From Rutpela maculata (Eukaryota > Arthropoda > Insecta > Coleoptera > Cerambycidae): a stretch of DNA of 64,000 nucleotides. The stretch lies in NCBI GenBank assembly GCA_936432065.2, contig OW386287.2:192881729-192945728 (forward strand), given 5' to 3'. The translations under genes and the position numbers were made by a program. Under the pieces are notes generated by a model that worked only from the letters and a program-made list of their open reading frames with translations, was not told the origin of the DNA and searched no databases. Of this stretch, positions 1 through 10,543 are shown piece after piece (position 1 is the stretch's first letter; each line of letters begins with the position of its first letter).

Positions 1-837
1 CTTTTCAAGTAGCCATTTAAAAAAAATGGCATTAAGTAATAGTCGGGGAGCCCTCCCTAGCTGTACGTGCAACCCACGGTGTCCAAGACTGCTGCATTCT
101 GTTTGACCATATATGAGTTTTATTTTTGCCAACTTTTGGTGAAATTATTCCTTCTTATAGAAAAAATATTCAATTACGATTTTTTCGGCAATTCTTGGCG
201 TTTTCTATTTTTTTCCAAGATGGGGATTGACCAATACATATCGACAGGTCTATATTTTTTAAGAATTTTATTTGAAATAAGTCAGTATTTTTAAAATTCC
301 CATACGATTACTAGTACAAGATATATTAAGTAGATGAGTTGAAAATCCGTGAAAGCACGTCCAAAAGTGCATATAAATTTTGACGCACAAGGAATTTTTC
401 GGCACAAATATTTTTTCGCAATCAGGAGGTCATTATACATAAGATTCAACAATAAAATTTCAGGTGGAATGTTGTCGCCGAAAAAAATCAATTCAACTGG
501 ACTAATAAGAGTGAAATAATGTTACTTTTTTTTAACGCTTTTTACTTTTTTTCACTATTATCATAAACATATGTTTTACGCATTAAAAAATGAAAAATTA
601 CAGTTTTTTTAACAGTCGTAGAAAAATCAATTTGTTCTACTTGAGCAGACACATCTGCCTTTGCGCCTCTGAGACACGAGTCATTAATGAAGCATAGAGA
701 CGGCATACTGATGATTTCAATATGTAGATCAGAAAACGTTTGCTATGAATTTCCTGGACAGCCCATCTCACTAATATCAAGATTTTCTAATAAATACCTC
801 CCCAAATGCGATTCTCCAGCATCGTATTCTCCAGAGT
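1..837. repeat. AT-rich intergenic/intronic DNA with a dispersed-repeat relic
   Basis: No coding sequence is supported. Bases about 120-270 resemble the reverse complement of about 16720-16865 (shared words include a 'ccaagatgg' block and an 'acaggtctatattttt' block). Bases about 400-495 resemble 17263-17345 in direct orientation. Both partner stretches lie inside the foldback element at 16603-17891, so this is probably an eroded copy of that family. Termini are not visible. Confidence 0.5.
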
Positions 838-1080
838 CCTCCTATTTTTTTGGATAGAGAGAGAATATAGAACGGTTGACAGGGAAGACCAAATGGCAAG
901 AGGCGAAGGGGACGCACCCCAAATCGTTGAGGAGATCTCACCGAGGAGCTAATGGGAAAGAGCTTAGATGAGACTGTGCACCTAACAGACAATGATGTAA
1001 TGCCGTCAAGCGTGATATACAACAAGCGAGGGCCAACTAGAACTATGTATGAACCACAAAACGTCTGGCAAGGCATTGTA
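838..1080 (+). repeat. LINE 3'-end relic (tail repeat, copy 1)
   Basis: This stretch is similar in the same orientation to 45790-46020: both carry a 'gatggcaagagg' block followed by a 'ggacg' block, and both end with a 'ccacaaaac / tcacaaaac' block. Conceptual translations in several frames resemble the C-terminal tail of insect non-LTR retrotransposon ORFs, but they are broken by stops and frameshifts. I read it as a 5'-truncated, decayed LINE tail. The family cannot be named from this much sequence. Confidence 0.4.
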
Positions 1081-1604
1081 AATAAGAAGAAATACAGAAT
1101 TAGTACTAAATTGAGTTAAATAATAAAATATCTCTCACGTAGTTAAGAGCTGGACTGAACTAGTGATCTGGGATATAAATCAAAATTGGATAGTGGGTCG
1201 AAGTTGAGACGTGTATACAATTAATTATTATGTCAGAGCAGAGTAAATAGAAATATGAACAACAAAATAAATTAGGTATACCACTACCAGAGATTTAATT
1301 ATTTTTTGATAATCCTGCCCTGCCACTGAATCAACTTTATAATTACTAAATTCAACGTTTATAATAAATTGAATAAATGTACAGTTTAGTCAAAATTAAT
1401 TTAAACTGACTAATTAATCTGTTCAATTTAGTAAATATATTAAATTATTTTATTTGATTTCAGTTAACATTTTACAAGCAGTATGTAAACTAAAACCACA
1501 GTTTTATTCATTTCAATATTATTTCATCTATGAAATTATATTAGATAACGATAATTTATAATACAAATGCGTAAATAAACTAAACGAATATTTTAATTAC
1601 TTAC

Positions 1605-1777
1605 TCAGGTTCTTGAAATCCTGCAGGTAAAACATTTCTTTTTGTAATTGTGTGATTCCTAACAGAGAACATGGAACATTTTACGTGTAGTGTTTCACGA
1701 ACATCTCTTTTTGTTGGACTTCCTTCAACTTCCTCCGAACTTTCTATCACCAGTGTCTGGTAATATATCTGTTTGCC
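1605..1777 (-). CDS. ZP-domain protein, internal exon (downstream of the 9811-10022 exon)
   Basis: This minus-strand internal exon starts after a good acceptor (pyrimidine-rich tract ending 'aactttcag') at 1778 and ends at a strong donor 'gtaagt' at 1604. Length is 173 bp. It begins in phase 0 and ends after two bases of a codon. The translation runs on in frame from the exon at 9811-10022: that exon ends with ...VNKQT and this one begins GKQIYYQTLVIE, giving the 'TG..YY...V.E' pattern of insect ZP modules. A cysteine follows in LHVKC, then the stretch NVLPAGFQEPE. ZP proteins are secreted or apical membrane proteins that polymerise in extracellular matrix or cuticle. The next exon to the left is not recognised, so the C-terminal ZP half, furin site and membrane anchor are missing here. 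The exact paralogue is not determined. Confidence 0.85.
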
Positions 1778-2534
1778 CTGAAAGTTAAACATTTTGATAA
1801 CAAGCTTAAATTTAATTTGGCACGGAAGTAGTTGTTGAGATTACATGAAAATCTTGAAAGATACAGAAAAATATACAGATCAGAGATATATGATTCTTAA
1901 CTAATTAAGATATTCGGATGTGTTTTTCATGAAAAAGAGATATTTTTCAGTTTGTACTTTTCAGAAGGAAAAAGTGTATAATTTGTTATATATTTTTCCC
2001 CGCAAGAAAATATAGTCCACATCCTAAAATATTATCCCATCAAGTTATTTTCAGGGCCTCTTTTGCTATATTTTGTCACCATTATTTCAATAGGGCGGAT
2101 AAAGGTTAAATAGGAGTTTTAATGACTTTTGATGTGTTATTACCAGGGATCGGGAATTTTATCTCGATGTCAGAGACGGCTCTCATATAGACATAAAGTT
2201 ATATTGCAAATACCTACTGACACATTCAGAAAAACGACGAAATTGTGAAATATTCTTCATTGCCAGCTACAATGTATTTTTGGTAATAAATTTATCCTAA
2301 AAACGGTAATGGTTCTTACAAAAACATGTAATATATATCTAGCAAATAAAAAGACAATTTTGAATGAAACACATACTTTCCTGTTCTGTTTAATATGTGT
2401 GGCATGTTTATTATGTTTATTTTCATAATAATTAAATATAAAAACCCAATAAGCTGCTGGCAACATAAAACATTTTTTCTCGTATGTAATATCACTAGTG
2501 CTTAAAATTTTATCGAAAATTTTTTCGAAAGCGT

Positions 2535-2665
2535 GTTGCCTGGTAATATAAAGAGTGCAAATTGGCAGCTTATTATATGATTAAATCCCGACCGCTTTAG
2601 CGGGAGGGATTTAATCTTTGATAATAAACTGCCAATTTGCACGAGTTATATTAACTAGGGGCAAC
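2535..2665. mobile_element. Near-perfect hairpin MITE
   Basis: The two halves are nearly complete inverse complements. 'gtgcaaattggcag' on the left pairs with 'ctgccaatttgcac' on the right, and 'gattaaatccc' pairs with 'gggatttaatc' around a short loop containing 'gctttagc'. The outer ends are GTTGCC and GGCAAC. No coding capacity. The near-perfect pairing suggests a fairly recent insertion or a folded element under little decay. No target duplication is certain. Confidence 0.7.
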
Positions 2666-4118
2666 TCAGCTTGAGAAAAAATTCATTAAGTACATCTTCA
2701 ATATTATGTTTTCTCATTAATTGCCTTCAGACGTTTTCTTGTCACTTTTTAGAGTTTATTTTCAATTTCCTCATTAATTTGATATACAGAAATATTTCCA
2801 AACCGACTCATATTGTCAAAACAGCAAATCTGAAACAAACGCAGTAGAAACAATGAAGATTCCCTATATTTTAAAATAATCTAATGACGTTTCTATGGCA
2901 ACTAGTAAATAAAACGAGTTAAAACCTTAGATATTATAATATATAGACTGGCTTAACACCTTTCAGGTGTTTCTGAGGTGCAATATGACGAGGAACGATA
3001 GAGCGAGCACTACATCTTTAATCTGCGAGCACTACTTTATTCCCGATGTCCCGCCTATTTATTACTATACACTCATGGTTCCGAGATTGACATAGAGAGC
3101 GCCATCTAGCGCTACCGCTACTAGAGTTATATTCCATAATAATTGTTCATTGATTCATATTTACGTATTTAATCCTTATTTTTAACTTACGAAGTTTACA
3201 AATTATGTTGAGGTTTGCTTCGTTAGGCAGAGTGAATTTTAAATACAACAAATTAAAATATTGCACAGCTTTGATTCAACTAGTTACTTTTTGATAGATT
3301 ACCGTATGTAAGTAGGTACCTAGGTACATTTTTAGTTTGTTTCCAGAGCGAATGTGTTTACTTGACATTTATAATAAATGATTTGCTTAACTTTGTAACT
3401 ACGTTATTGAGCTATTGAAAGCTCTGCTTGACTTGTTCCTGTAGCATGAGCTAGGTATATTAAGTACAATCTTTGTATATTATTGTTACCTGATTGAAAA
3501 GTAGGCAAATTGAAATAGTTACAGATGGGCAAGGGTTATAGCCTATATATTTCAGACAGGCTTCTCTTTGGAACTGACGATTGTTTACTATATATGTGGT
3601 GTGTTTATGTTTGCTAGTACATAATACAATATTACAGTTTACAAGGTAAGTTAACAATTAGTAATAAGCTAGAGAAGATATTTATAGATAAAATTTAAAA
3701 GCGTTAGTTGCCCTATTTGCTGAAAATATTTCACGAAACAAAACGTCAAAAAATTATCGCAGTATTTGCCGCTGCAGCGACATAAAAAATTAGAGCGATA
3801 AATTTTGCCTGTTGGTACTGTCAAAAGCCGATCTAGCTTGAATTACCACTAATAATGACATTTGATTGGTGCAATGTTGTGAAAAAACGGGCTCTCATTG
3901 GCTATAGCGTTAATGAGTGAAATAATCGTTATAATTTCTTTTAGGTGTGTGCCAGCAAGTACAATGAGCAGTTCTGGATTAAATCGGTCCATGGTTTCAT
4001 ATAAAAATTAAACAATTTATGTTGCAAAAAATTATGTTCTGCTATTTTTCCTATTATCTCCAGCCCTAGAATGGTTTTCATTATTTATCAGAAAATTTTC
4101 TAGTTTTATTCGAAGTTG

Positions 4119-4304
4119 TACTGTCGTGCGCAAAATAAATGGGACAAGTCTTATAACGTATTTTTGCTAAAATCTAGTTGTGTACATCTAACTTTAATTT
4201 TTGTGACATTGTCAGCTATTTGTCAAAATCCATTCAAACAGAGGCAGATTGGCAGATACATTGGGAAAAAACAGTTGTCCTATTTTTTTTTGCTCACGAC
4301 AGTA
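4119..4304. mobile_element. Tc1/mariner-type MITE with TA target site
   Basis: Inverted ends begin TACTGTCGTG and end CACGACAGTA, with similarity continuing inward ('gcaaaa' then 'gggacaa' on the left; 'ttgtcc' then 'tttttgc' on the right). The TA dinucleotides at both ends fit a TA target duplication. The interior is non-coding and about 186 bp long in total. A reading frame crossing the element is incidental. Confidence 0.7.
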
Positions 4305-4579
4305 CTGCGAGATGGGATTACTGGGACCGGTGATATAAGAATATTAGCAGAAAATTTCAATTTTGATAGATTAATAAAATTTTATTATCGAAAACTTCTC
4401 ACTGCATTACACCTAATAGTGCAGTAACTAGAGGTTTTAACTTCGGAATAATGTTATATGACTTAGATTTCGTTAATTTTTGGCAGTTTAATAGTAAATG
4501 TATCAAAGGAAAGTTTCTACATTATGCGGGTGCTTGCTAATTTATGGAGCCCCCTTTCCAGGGGATGGCAACTAAAAAA

Positions 4580-5603
4580 AAAAAAAACATTGGAACTGAA
4601 AGAGAATCAAATTTTGAGAGACAAATAAGAAAGCTACTAAATTGAAGATGAATTTCGTTTTTTTTCTAATTTCTGAAGAGTTAATAGTTTTGGGGATCTG
4701 GAAGTATACAGGTGCCGTCCGAACGTCTATAAGAGGAAGTATGTTGTTTAAATGTAAAATATCTTAGAAACCTCGTTAGAAACTGTGACACTTACGTTAA
4801 AAAAGCTAATAATCAAAATGAAAGTCCAATAATTGGGCTTTCAAGTGAGTTTTTGATTATTGCTGTAGCACAAAAAACAAAAAAGTTATGATAGAAACGA
4901 TATACTAAACGATTTCACATTTTTTTAATAAAAATGTCATTTTGTTAATATAAGTAGTCAGTAATTAAAAAAATATATTCCCATATACTGTTTTTCGTTA
5001 TAGTTTGACCTAAACGCTCAAATTTTATCGTCAGCTTGCAGAGCTTGCTTTAGAGAAAATTGCATTTTAAACTGTAACTTGATTTTGGAAAAAACATAAC
5101 ATCTTTGTTTCTTTGCACATATCTCAGTAAATATTAGTTTTAGCGAAAAAAATGGTGGATATCAAAAATGAAGCTTATAAATGAGAATTAATTTGTTTTT
5201 GTTTCTTATTTGTGTAGGACTGATCGTTTAGGAGGTATTTTATAGATGGCATTCGACCGTTTTTAAGATGAAGTATTTAGTTTAAATGTTAAATATCTTC
5301 CTTCAATAATCCTAAGGAACGAAATTAAAGATAATTAATCGGTCTTTAAAACGATTTTTGTTTGTTTCTGCATCACAAAAAATAAAGAAGTTATGGACGA
5401 ATGTGAAAACGCACGTTCTAAAGCGTTCTCACATTTTTTTTTAACAAAATGTCGCCATTTTTTTTATTGTAATTGCTCAGTAATTATGTTTTCTTTAAAA
5501 AATGCTGTTTTTCGATAATATATAGTATCGCCCAGATGCTCAATTTTTTTGTCCGTATAAAACACTTGCTTTGAAAGAAAAATTTCATCCGCCATATTAG
5601 AGA
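4580..5603. repeat. Dispersed repeat homologous to the 21.2-22.4 kb foldback interior
   Basis: Blocks of this stretch match the reverse complement of about 21240-22380 in the same order: the 'aaacattgga(a/g)ctgaaag' start, the 'ctataagaggaagt' block, the 'aaatatctta' blocks, and the 'gcatcacaaaaa' plus 'aaagaagtt' block. It is non-coding. It looks like half of the same large element family, interrupted at its right end by the insertion at 5614. Confidence 0.6.
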
Positions 5604-5613
5604 CGCCATTTTG

Positions 5614-6457
5614 GGTGTCCCGTCAATTGGACGCAGATAATAGGATGCGCGACAACTAGACTCGTTGAATTGGACGCGCGACAATAGAACGAATAAGACA
5701 ATCGGACGCATAAGACAATTGAATGCGGTAAAATAGGACGTGTACATTGGACGCGTTTATTAAAAATAATCATATTGCATAGCCTCCCAGTGAACACCCA
5801 GTCGTTTAGAAAACGTTTATTTTACTAAAATTATACGAAATGATGGTTTAATTTTCGTAATCGTATATTTATTATACGTTTTCTCTAAACGCCTATAATA
5901 TAAACGTTTTTATCACGTATATAATAAACTAGTGAAATATATATTTTTATTTATGTTATGCAAAATTCTTCTAGTTAATTTCAATACATGTTAACGATAA
6001 ACTTCAATTATACGGGTGGTATAAACCAAAAAAAAAAAAAAAACGTTTATTAAATGATTTAGAGTTCACTGGGCTTGTCACGATTACAAACAGTGGTTGC
6101 TGATTATGCGAACAGAAGCATTTTGGACTACTTGCGAGGAACTGTCCAACTGCAAGTGTAAACAAATTATATTTTATAATTTCTGTTATTATATTTTGAT
6201 AATTTTGGTGGATGATTATTTTCTTATGTTAACCATACTTTTAGTGTAATCTATTTTTCATGGTGAATCTGTTTCTATGTTGTATTTGTAATTATTATTA
6301 TTATTATTTAGGTTGGGTTAGGTTTGGTTAAAGTGTGTATACATAATTTTTTTAAAAAACGCGTCCAATGTTACACGTCCAATTGTCTTATGCGTCCAAT
6401 TGTCATATGCGTCCAATTTTCAGGGGTCTAATTAGCCGCGTCTAATTGACGTAGATC
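5614..6457. mobile_element. Non-autonomous Mutator-like element (long TIRs, 10-bp direct repeats)
   Basis: The direct repeat CGCCATTTTG lies immediately outside both ends (5604-5613 and 6458-6467). Inside, the ends are inverted repeats of roughly 150 bp, starting with a 'CGTCAATT(G/A)GACGC' block. They are full of reiterated motifs such as 'aattggacgca' and 'taagacaattg' in one orientation on the left and the opposite on the right. A 9-10 bp duplication with long, internally repetitive TIRs is typical of Mutator-like elements; the superfamily call is inference. No transposase is present, and a smaller element sits inside (5788-6073). Confidence 0.65.
5788..6073. mobile_element. Nested MITE with CCCAGTGAAC inverted ends
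   Basis: It starts CCCAGTGAAC and ends GTTCACTGGG. Just inside, 'aaacgtttat' pairs with 'ataaacg'-type blocks. It lies within the Mutator-like element, so it probably inserted later. It is about 286 bp and non-coding. A convincing target duplication is not seen, so the superfamily is left open. Confidence 0.6.
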
Positions 6458-7439
6458 CGCCATTTTGAATATTTTAATTTTAACTTCAGATTCGTAACCA
6501 GCGGTCTCAAAAACATAACTATCCTACGTTTCAAAAATTAATACTTTTTCAAATATTGAATATTTAAATTTAGGTGGTTTTCACCTTGGAGGTAAGAGCA
6601 AGTATCCGGACCATATAGAAACTGGAGACTATATGTTTTATACGTTTGACTACAATAATAATCCATAAAGAAAAATTGTCATTACATATGAAATTTTTCC
6701 TAAATTTTATATATTTTTTACCTCTAGATACTGTACTAAAAGAAAGGGTATAGCCGGAAAAATTAGGGAAATGTGCCCCCACACTTACTTAGTTAAAATG
6801 GCTTCCAGATGATGCAGTTTATAGAGTATATTACACGGTAAAAATTTTAACCCGCTACTACCCCTACGAAGGTGGAAATAAAAATAATATGTCTTTAATT
6901 ATTATATTTTTTTCGGTTTCTATGCAACTGATCGATTTGAAATTTGGCACGAGTATTGCTTGCGTGGAGATAAATTAACTCCAAAAAAAAAATAAGGTCA
7001 TTTTATGACCATTTTAACCATCGGAAAAAAATATAAATTATTTTTAGAGGACAAAAGGGTGGCTACCCTTCGTGGTACAATCACCATTCTTTGATATATT
7101 ATGTCTTGACACTTCGTGATTATCATACTAAATTGTCAGATTTTTTGCTGTAATGGAACAATATGGAAAAAAATAAAATTGGGTAAAATAAAATATTTAC
7201 ACATGCCTCTTAGTTGCAACAGTTAATACTTATAGCCTTACAAGGTATTGTTGCATATCTACAAACGACCGCGGGTGCCAGTGCGATGTTGCCAAGTCTA
7301 CTTTTTCCCCAGACGTACGGAAATTCGGCACAATCTGGCAATACCACTTCTGGAGGTTCCAGGGTTCACCCCCCAGGGGCGAAGTATTAACTCTCTAGGA
7401 GCTTGGAGAAATGTTTAACAACGGATGATGTTCTTTGTA

Positions 7440-8143
7440 ATTACTGTCGCATTACGACATCTGAAAAACGACGTACTGAACCAGATGAAGAAAATGAGGG
7501 AACGATCGAAGAAGACCAGCCTTTTGTGCCTTCGACATCTTCTAGCACTACGATTAGTGACTGATGAAATAATGGAACTGCCATTGCAAAGACTCGTTGC
7601 TACACATAAATACTGTTGCATATGTGGTGATGGTAAAGAACTGACCGTAATACCCACTACTGCGAGACTACAGTGCTATCGAAACAAACAAATATACATC
7701 CCCCGAGGCAATCGTTGCTGTAAAATACATTTGATTTTTTCCCCCTCATTTTTGGCCTTGGATGGGTTCCATCAGCCAGCTCCACAGATGGATAATTTTT
7801 TTATCTCAGTATAGTACAGTTGTTTAACATTAGTTGTCGTTTGTCAATACTTATCCTGACTTATGATATCGATTCCTAATATGCCTTTGCTTTTATAACC
7901 ATTGTGGTTTAACCTACTATCCGTGGTCCAGTCTACGTGTAAACTTAAGTCGCCCTGATGGATCCCTGGGCGCGAAATGTGTCTACGTTTGATTAAACAT
8001 CGTTTTTATAAAGACGTTGCACATCTGGAACCATATGCCAATTGTAGCTCGATTCCTAGATCGGATTTATGCATTCTATTAAATTCCTTAACCCCAATAA
8101 CATAACAACTCTAAAAGGCTCTACAGACCACCGCGGTTTATCT
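7440..8143 (+). pseudogene. DDE-transposon protein N-terminus, left-arm copy (broken)
   Basis: In pieces, the frame gives an acidic linker (PDEENEGTIEEDQPF), then a cysteine-rich module beginning KYCCICGDGKEL with a later RCCKIHL, then an IPRSDLCILLNS-like block after the 251-bp insertion. Spaced cysteines plus IP..AR...Y suggest a zinc-binding module of the type found at the N-terminus of arthropod DDE transposon proteins; the family is inference. The copy has a frameshift near 7560 relative to the right arm and is split by the insertion at 7737-7987. The catalytic core is absent. Confidence 0.55.
7737..7987 (-). mobile_element. 251-bp SINE-like insertion in the left foldback arm
   Basis: Compared with the right arm, the left arm has 251 extra bases bounded by the direct repeat TTTGATT (7730-7736 and 7988-7994). 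The left boundary is T-rich, as expected for a retroposed element inserted in minus orientation with a short A tail. Because the right arm lacks it, it arrived after the inverted duplication formed. No RNA polymerase III boxes are clear. Confidence 0.6.
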
Positions 8144-8269
8144 TATTGGGGTTATGGTTGTTAATTCCAACCTTAATAATATACCAATGATACCATTCTG
8201 AGGATGGTCAATTTGTTCAGTTTCCTAGCAAGTGCGCTGCACGCTGGCACCATATCGAACAATTTAGTA

Positions 8270-8870
8270 ATAGGTCATTCTGTTATCATTATTACTACCT
8301 GTTTTCAGTTTTAATAGAAAAACAAAGACAGAAGAAGTTCTTGTACTGGAATTTTCCAACAGTGACTTTAATTCGTAAATGGCATCTACCGTTAAGCCTG
8401 TAAACGTTAATAATTGCTTCTCTGATAAACCGCAGTGGTCTATAGAGCCTTTTAGATTTGTTATTGGGGTTAAGGAATTTATTAGAATGCATAAATCCGA
8501 TCTAGGAATCGAGCTACAATTGGCATATGGTTTCAGATGTGTAATATCGTCTTCATAAAAGCGATGTTTAATCAACTGTATTTTACAGCAACGATTGCCT
8601 CGGGGATGTATATTTGTTTGTTTCAATAGCACTGTAGTCTCACATTAGTGGATATTACGGTCAGTTCTTTATCATCAACACATATGCAACAGTATTTATG
8701 TGTAGCAACGAGTCTCCGCAATGGTAGTTCTATTATTTCGTCAGAGTCACTAGTCGTAGTGCTAGAAGATGTCGAAGGCACAAAAGGCTGGTCTTCTTCG
8801 ATCGTTCCCTCACTTTCTTCATCTGGTTCAGTACGTCATTTTTTAGATGTCGTAATGCGACAGTAATTAC
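8270..8870 (-). pseudogene. DDE-transposon protein N-terminus, right-arm copy (broken)
   Basis: This minus-strand counterpart of the left-arm coding relic extends further into the protein. After NRCCKIQL and a helical stretch it reads LTFTGLTVDAIYELKSLL and then FLLKLKTGSNNDNRM. That order (a 'TGL...F/Y.L' helix, then an 'L.KL+TG' helix) is what one expects of the helix-turn-helix region preceding a DDE_4-type transposase core. The core itself is absent. Stops and frame changes make it a relic. Assignment to a PIF/Harbinger, IS5 or ISL2EU-like group is inference. Confidence 0.55.
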
Positions 8871-9810
8871 AATGAACATCATTCGTTGCTAAACTTTTCC
8901 CCAAGGTCCTAGAGAGTTAATACTTCGCCCCTGGGGGGTGAACCCTGGAACTTCCAGAAGTGGTATTGCCAGATTGTGCCGAATTTCCGTACGTCTGGGA
9001 AAAAAGACTAGACTTGGCAACATCGCACTGGCACCCGCGGTCGGTTGTAGATATGCAACAATACCTTGTAAGGCTATAAGTAATAACTGTTACAACTAAG
9101 AGGCATGTGTAAATATTTTATTTTACCTAATTTTATTTTTTTCCATATTGTTCCACCACAGCAAAAAATCTGACAATTTAGTATGATAATCACGAAGTGT
9201 CAAGACATAATATATCGTAGAATGGTGATTGTACCACTAAGGGTAGCTCTAAAAAAAATTAAATTTTTTTCCCGATGGTTAAAATGACCTTATTTTTTGG
9301 AGTAAGTTTTCTCCACGCAAGCAATACTCGTGCCAAATTTCAAATCGATCAGTTGCATAGAAACCGAAAAAAAAAATAATAATTAAAGACATATTATTTT
9401 TTTTCCACCTTCGTAGGGGTAGTAGCGGGTTAAAATTTTTACCGTGTAATATACTCTATAAACTGCATCATCTGGAAGCCATTTTAGCTAAGTAAGTGCG
9501 AGGGCACATTTCTCTAACTTTTCCGACTATACCCTTTTAAAAATTTCTCTGCAGCAAACAATGACAAACCGAAAGTCGAGAGTTTTTAACATAAATTATT
9601 ATTAAATTTGGAACATTTTTAAAGCAAAATTGCACAAAAAAACAGATAGCTGTAATATACCCCCGATAAAGTTCACAGCTCTTGGGGTATAATCCCATAA
9701 TTAAATAATATTCATTTCCAGAAACCAATAAAGTATTAGGTATATATACTTTTGTACTTTGAGATTTTCATTCATCTCACAAAATATAAAAACTAATATA
9801 GAAATCTTAC

Positions 9811-10022
9811 TGTTTGCTTATTGACAGCCCTGGTGACGGCACATCTATAGACATCTCGGAGATCGAGTTCCAGGACAGCTAGCGTTCCCGTGGGATCCGT
9901 ATGCGGTCGGCACGCGGGGTCAGGATAGTCCCTTAAGCCCTCTATATACACCCCTTTTGTAGTCGCTGATATTGGAACTTCTACACGCATCTGGGTTGGT
10001 GTGCATTTCACTTTTGGAGCGA
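9811..10022 (-). CDS. ZP-domain protein, internal exon (start of the ZP module)
   Basis: This 212-bp minus-strand internal exon has an acceptor 'tttttattccag' just right of 10022 and a donor 'gtaaga' at 9810. It begins with the last two bases of a split codon and ends on a codon boundary. The translation APKVKCTPTQMRVEVPIS.. TKGVYIEGL.. PACRP.. LDLRDVYRCAVTRAVNKQT shows the N-terminal half of a ZP module: spaced conserved cysteines, a G-VY-G turn, and the 'L...VY.C.V.R' signature before the YY block in the next exon. The product should be extracellular or apical. Upstream exons (signal peptide) are not identified in the window. Confidence 0.87.
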
Positions 10023-10543
10023 CTGGAATAAAAATGTTAGTGTTAGAGTGGTAAATAACTCAAAATAAAACTTTAACATTGAAGTACATAAAATATGATT
10101 ATAATTTTGTATTTATTCGATGTTCTTTTAATTATCATAGATGATATATACTAAATATACAAAAAATAAATGTTTTTAAAAATTTAGATATTACAAATAA
10201 TAAATATAATAAATAGTATGATTAGTCACAAACGGTTTATCCCTAACAATCCGCTTTGTAGGTTAGTAGGTAGGTGTTCCGATAATGCTGACTTAGTTAT
10301 CGAATGTTAAAATTCACTCAAAGTTTAGAAATTGTCAATTTATACCTACCAAATTATTATTTATATTTCAATATGATATTAATGTGTCGTTGTTAAAACA
10401 TTTAGAAATTTATTTAAAGAGTTAAATATACGAAAAAGTTTTGGATGTTCTGTGCGAGACATTATTTAAATCTTAAAAGAGTTTTTCCCTTCTATAAAAA
10501 AAACTAATCATAATTGTATTTAATAAAAGACTGCTATATTATA

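Larger units (their letters stand above)
6740..9542. mobile_element. 2.8-kb foldback: inverted duplication of a DDE-transposon 5' end
   Basis: The left arm (about 6740-8143) and right arm (about 8432-9542) are inverted copies with high similarity. Matching blocks include 'gggtatag' ends, 'gtaatatactctataaa', the GC-rich 'ccgcgg' block and 'ctacccctacgaagg'. The arms carry the same broken coding sequence in opposite orientations, both reading inward. A spacer of roughly 290 bp (8144-8431) separates them and includes transposase sequence kept only on the right side. The left arm is longer because of a 251-bp insertion at 7737. The whole structure lies in the ZP gene intron. Confidence 0.8.
1778..9810 (-). 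other. Large intron of the ZP-domain gene, packed with TEs
   Basis: This is the interval between the two ZP exons, about 8.0 kb, with GT donor at 9810-9809 and AG acceptor at 1779-1778 on the minus strand. The reading phase is compatible (0/0). It contains the hairpin MITE at 2535-2665, the TA-flanked MITE at 4119-4304, the repeat at 4580-5603, the Mutator-like element at 5614-6457 and the foldback at about 6740-9542. The remaining parts (1800-2530, 2670-4115, 9543-9810) are AT-rich with nothing I can assign. Confidence 0.75.
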
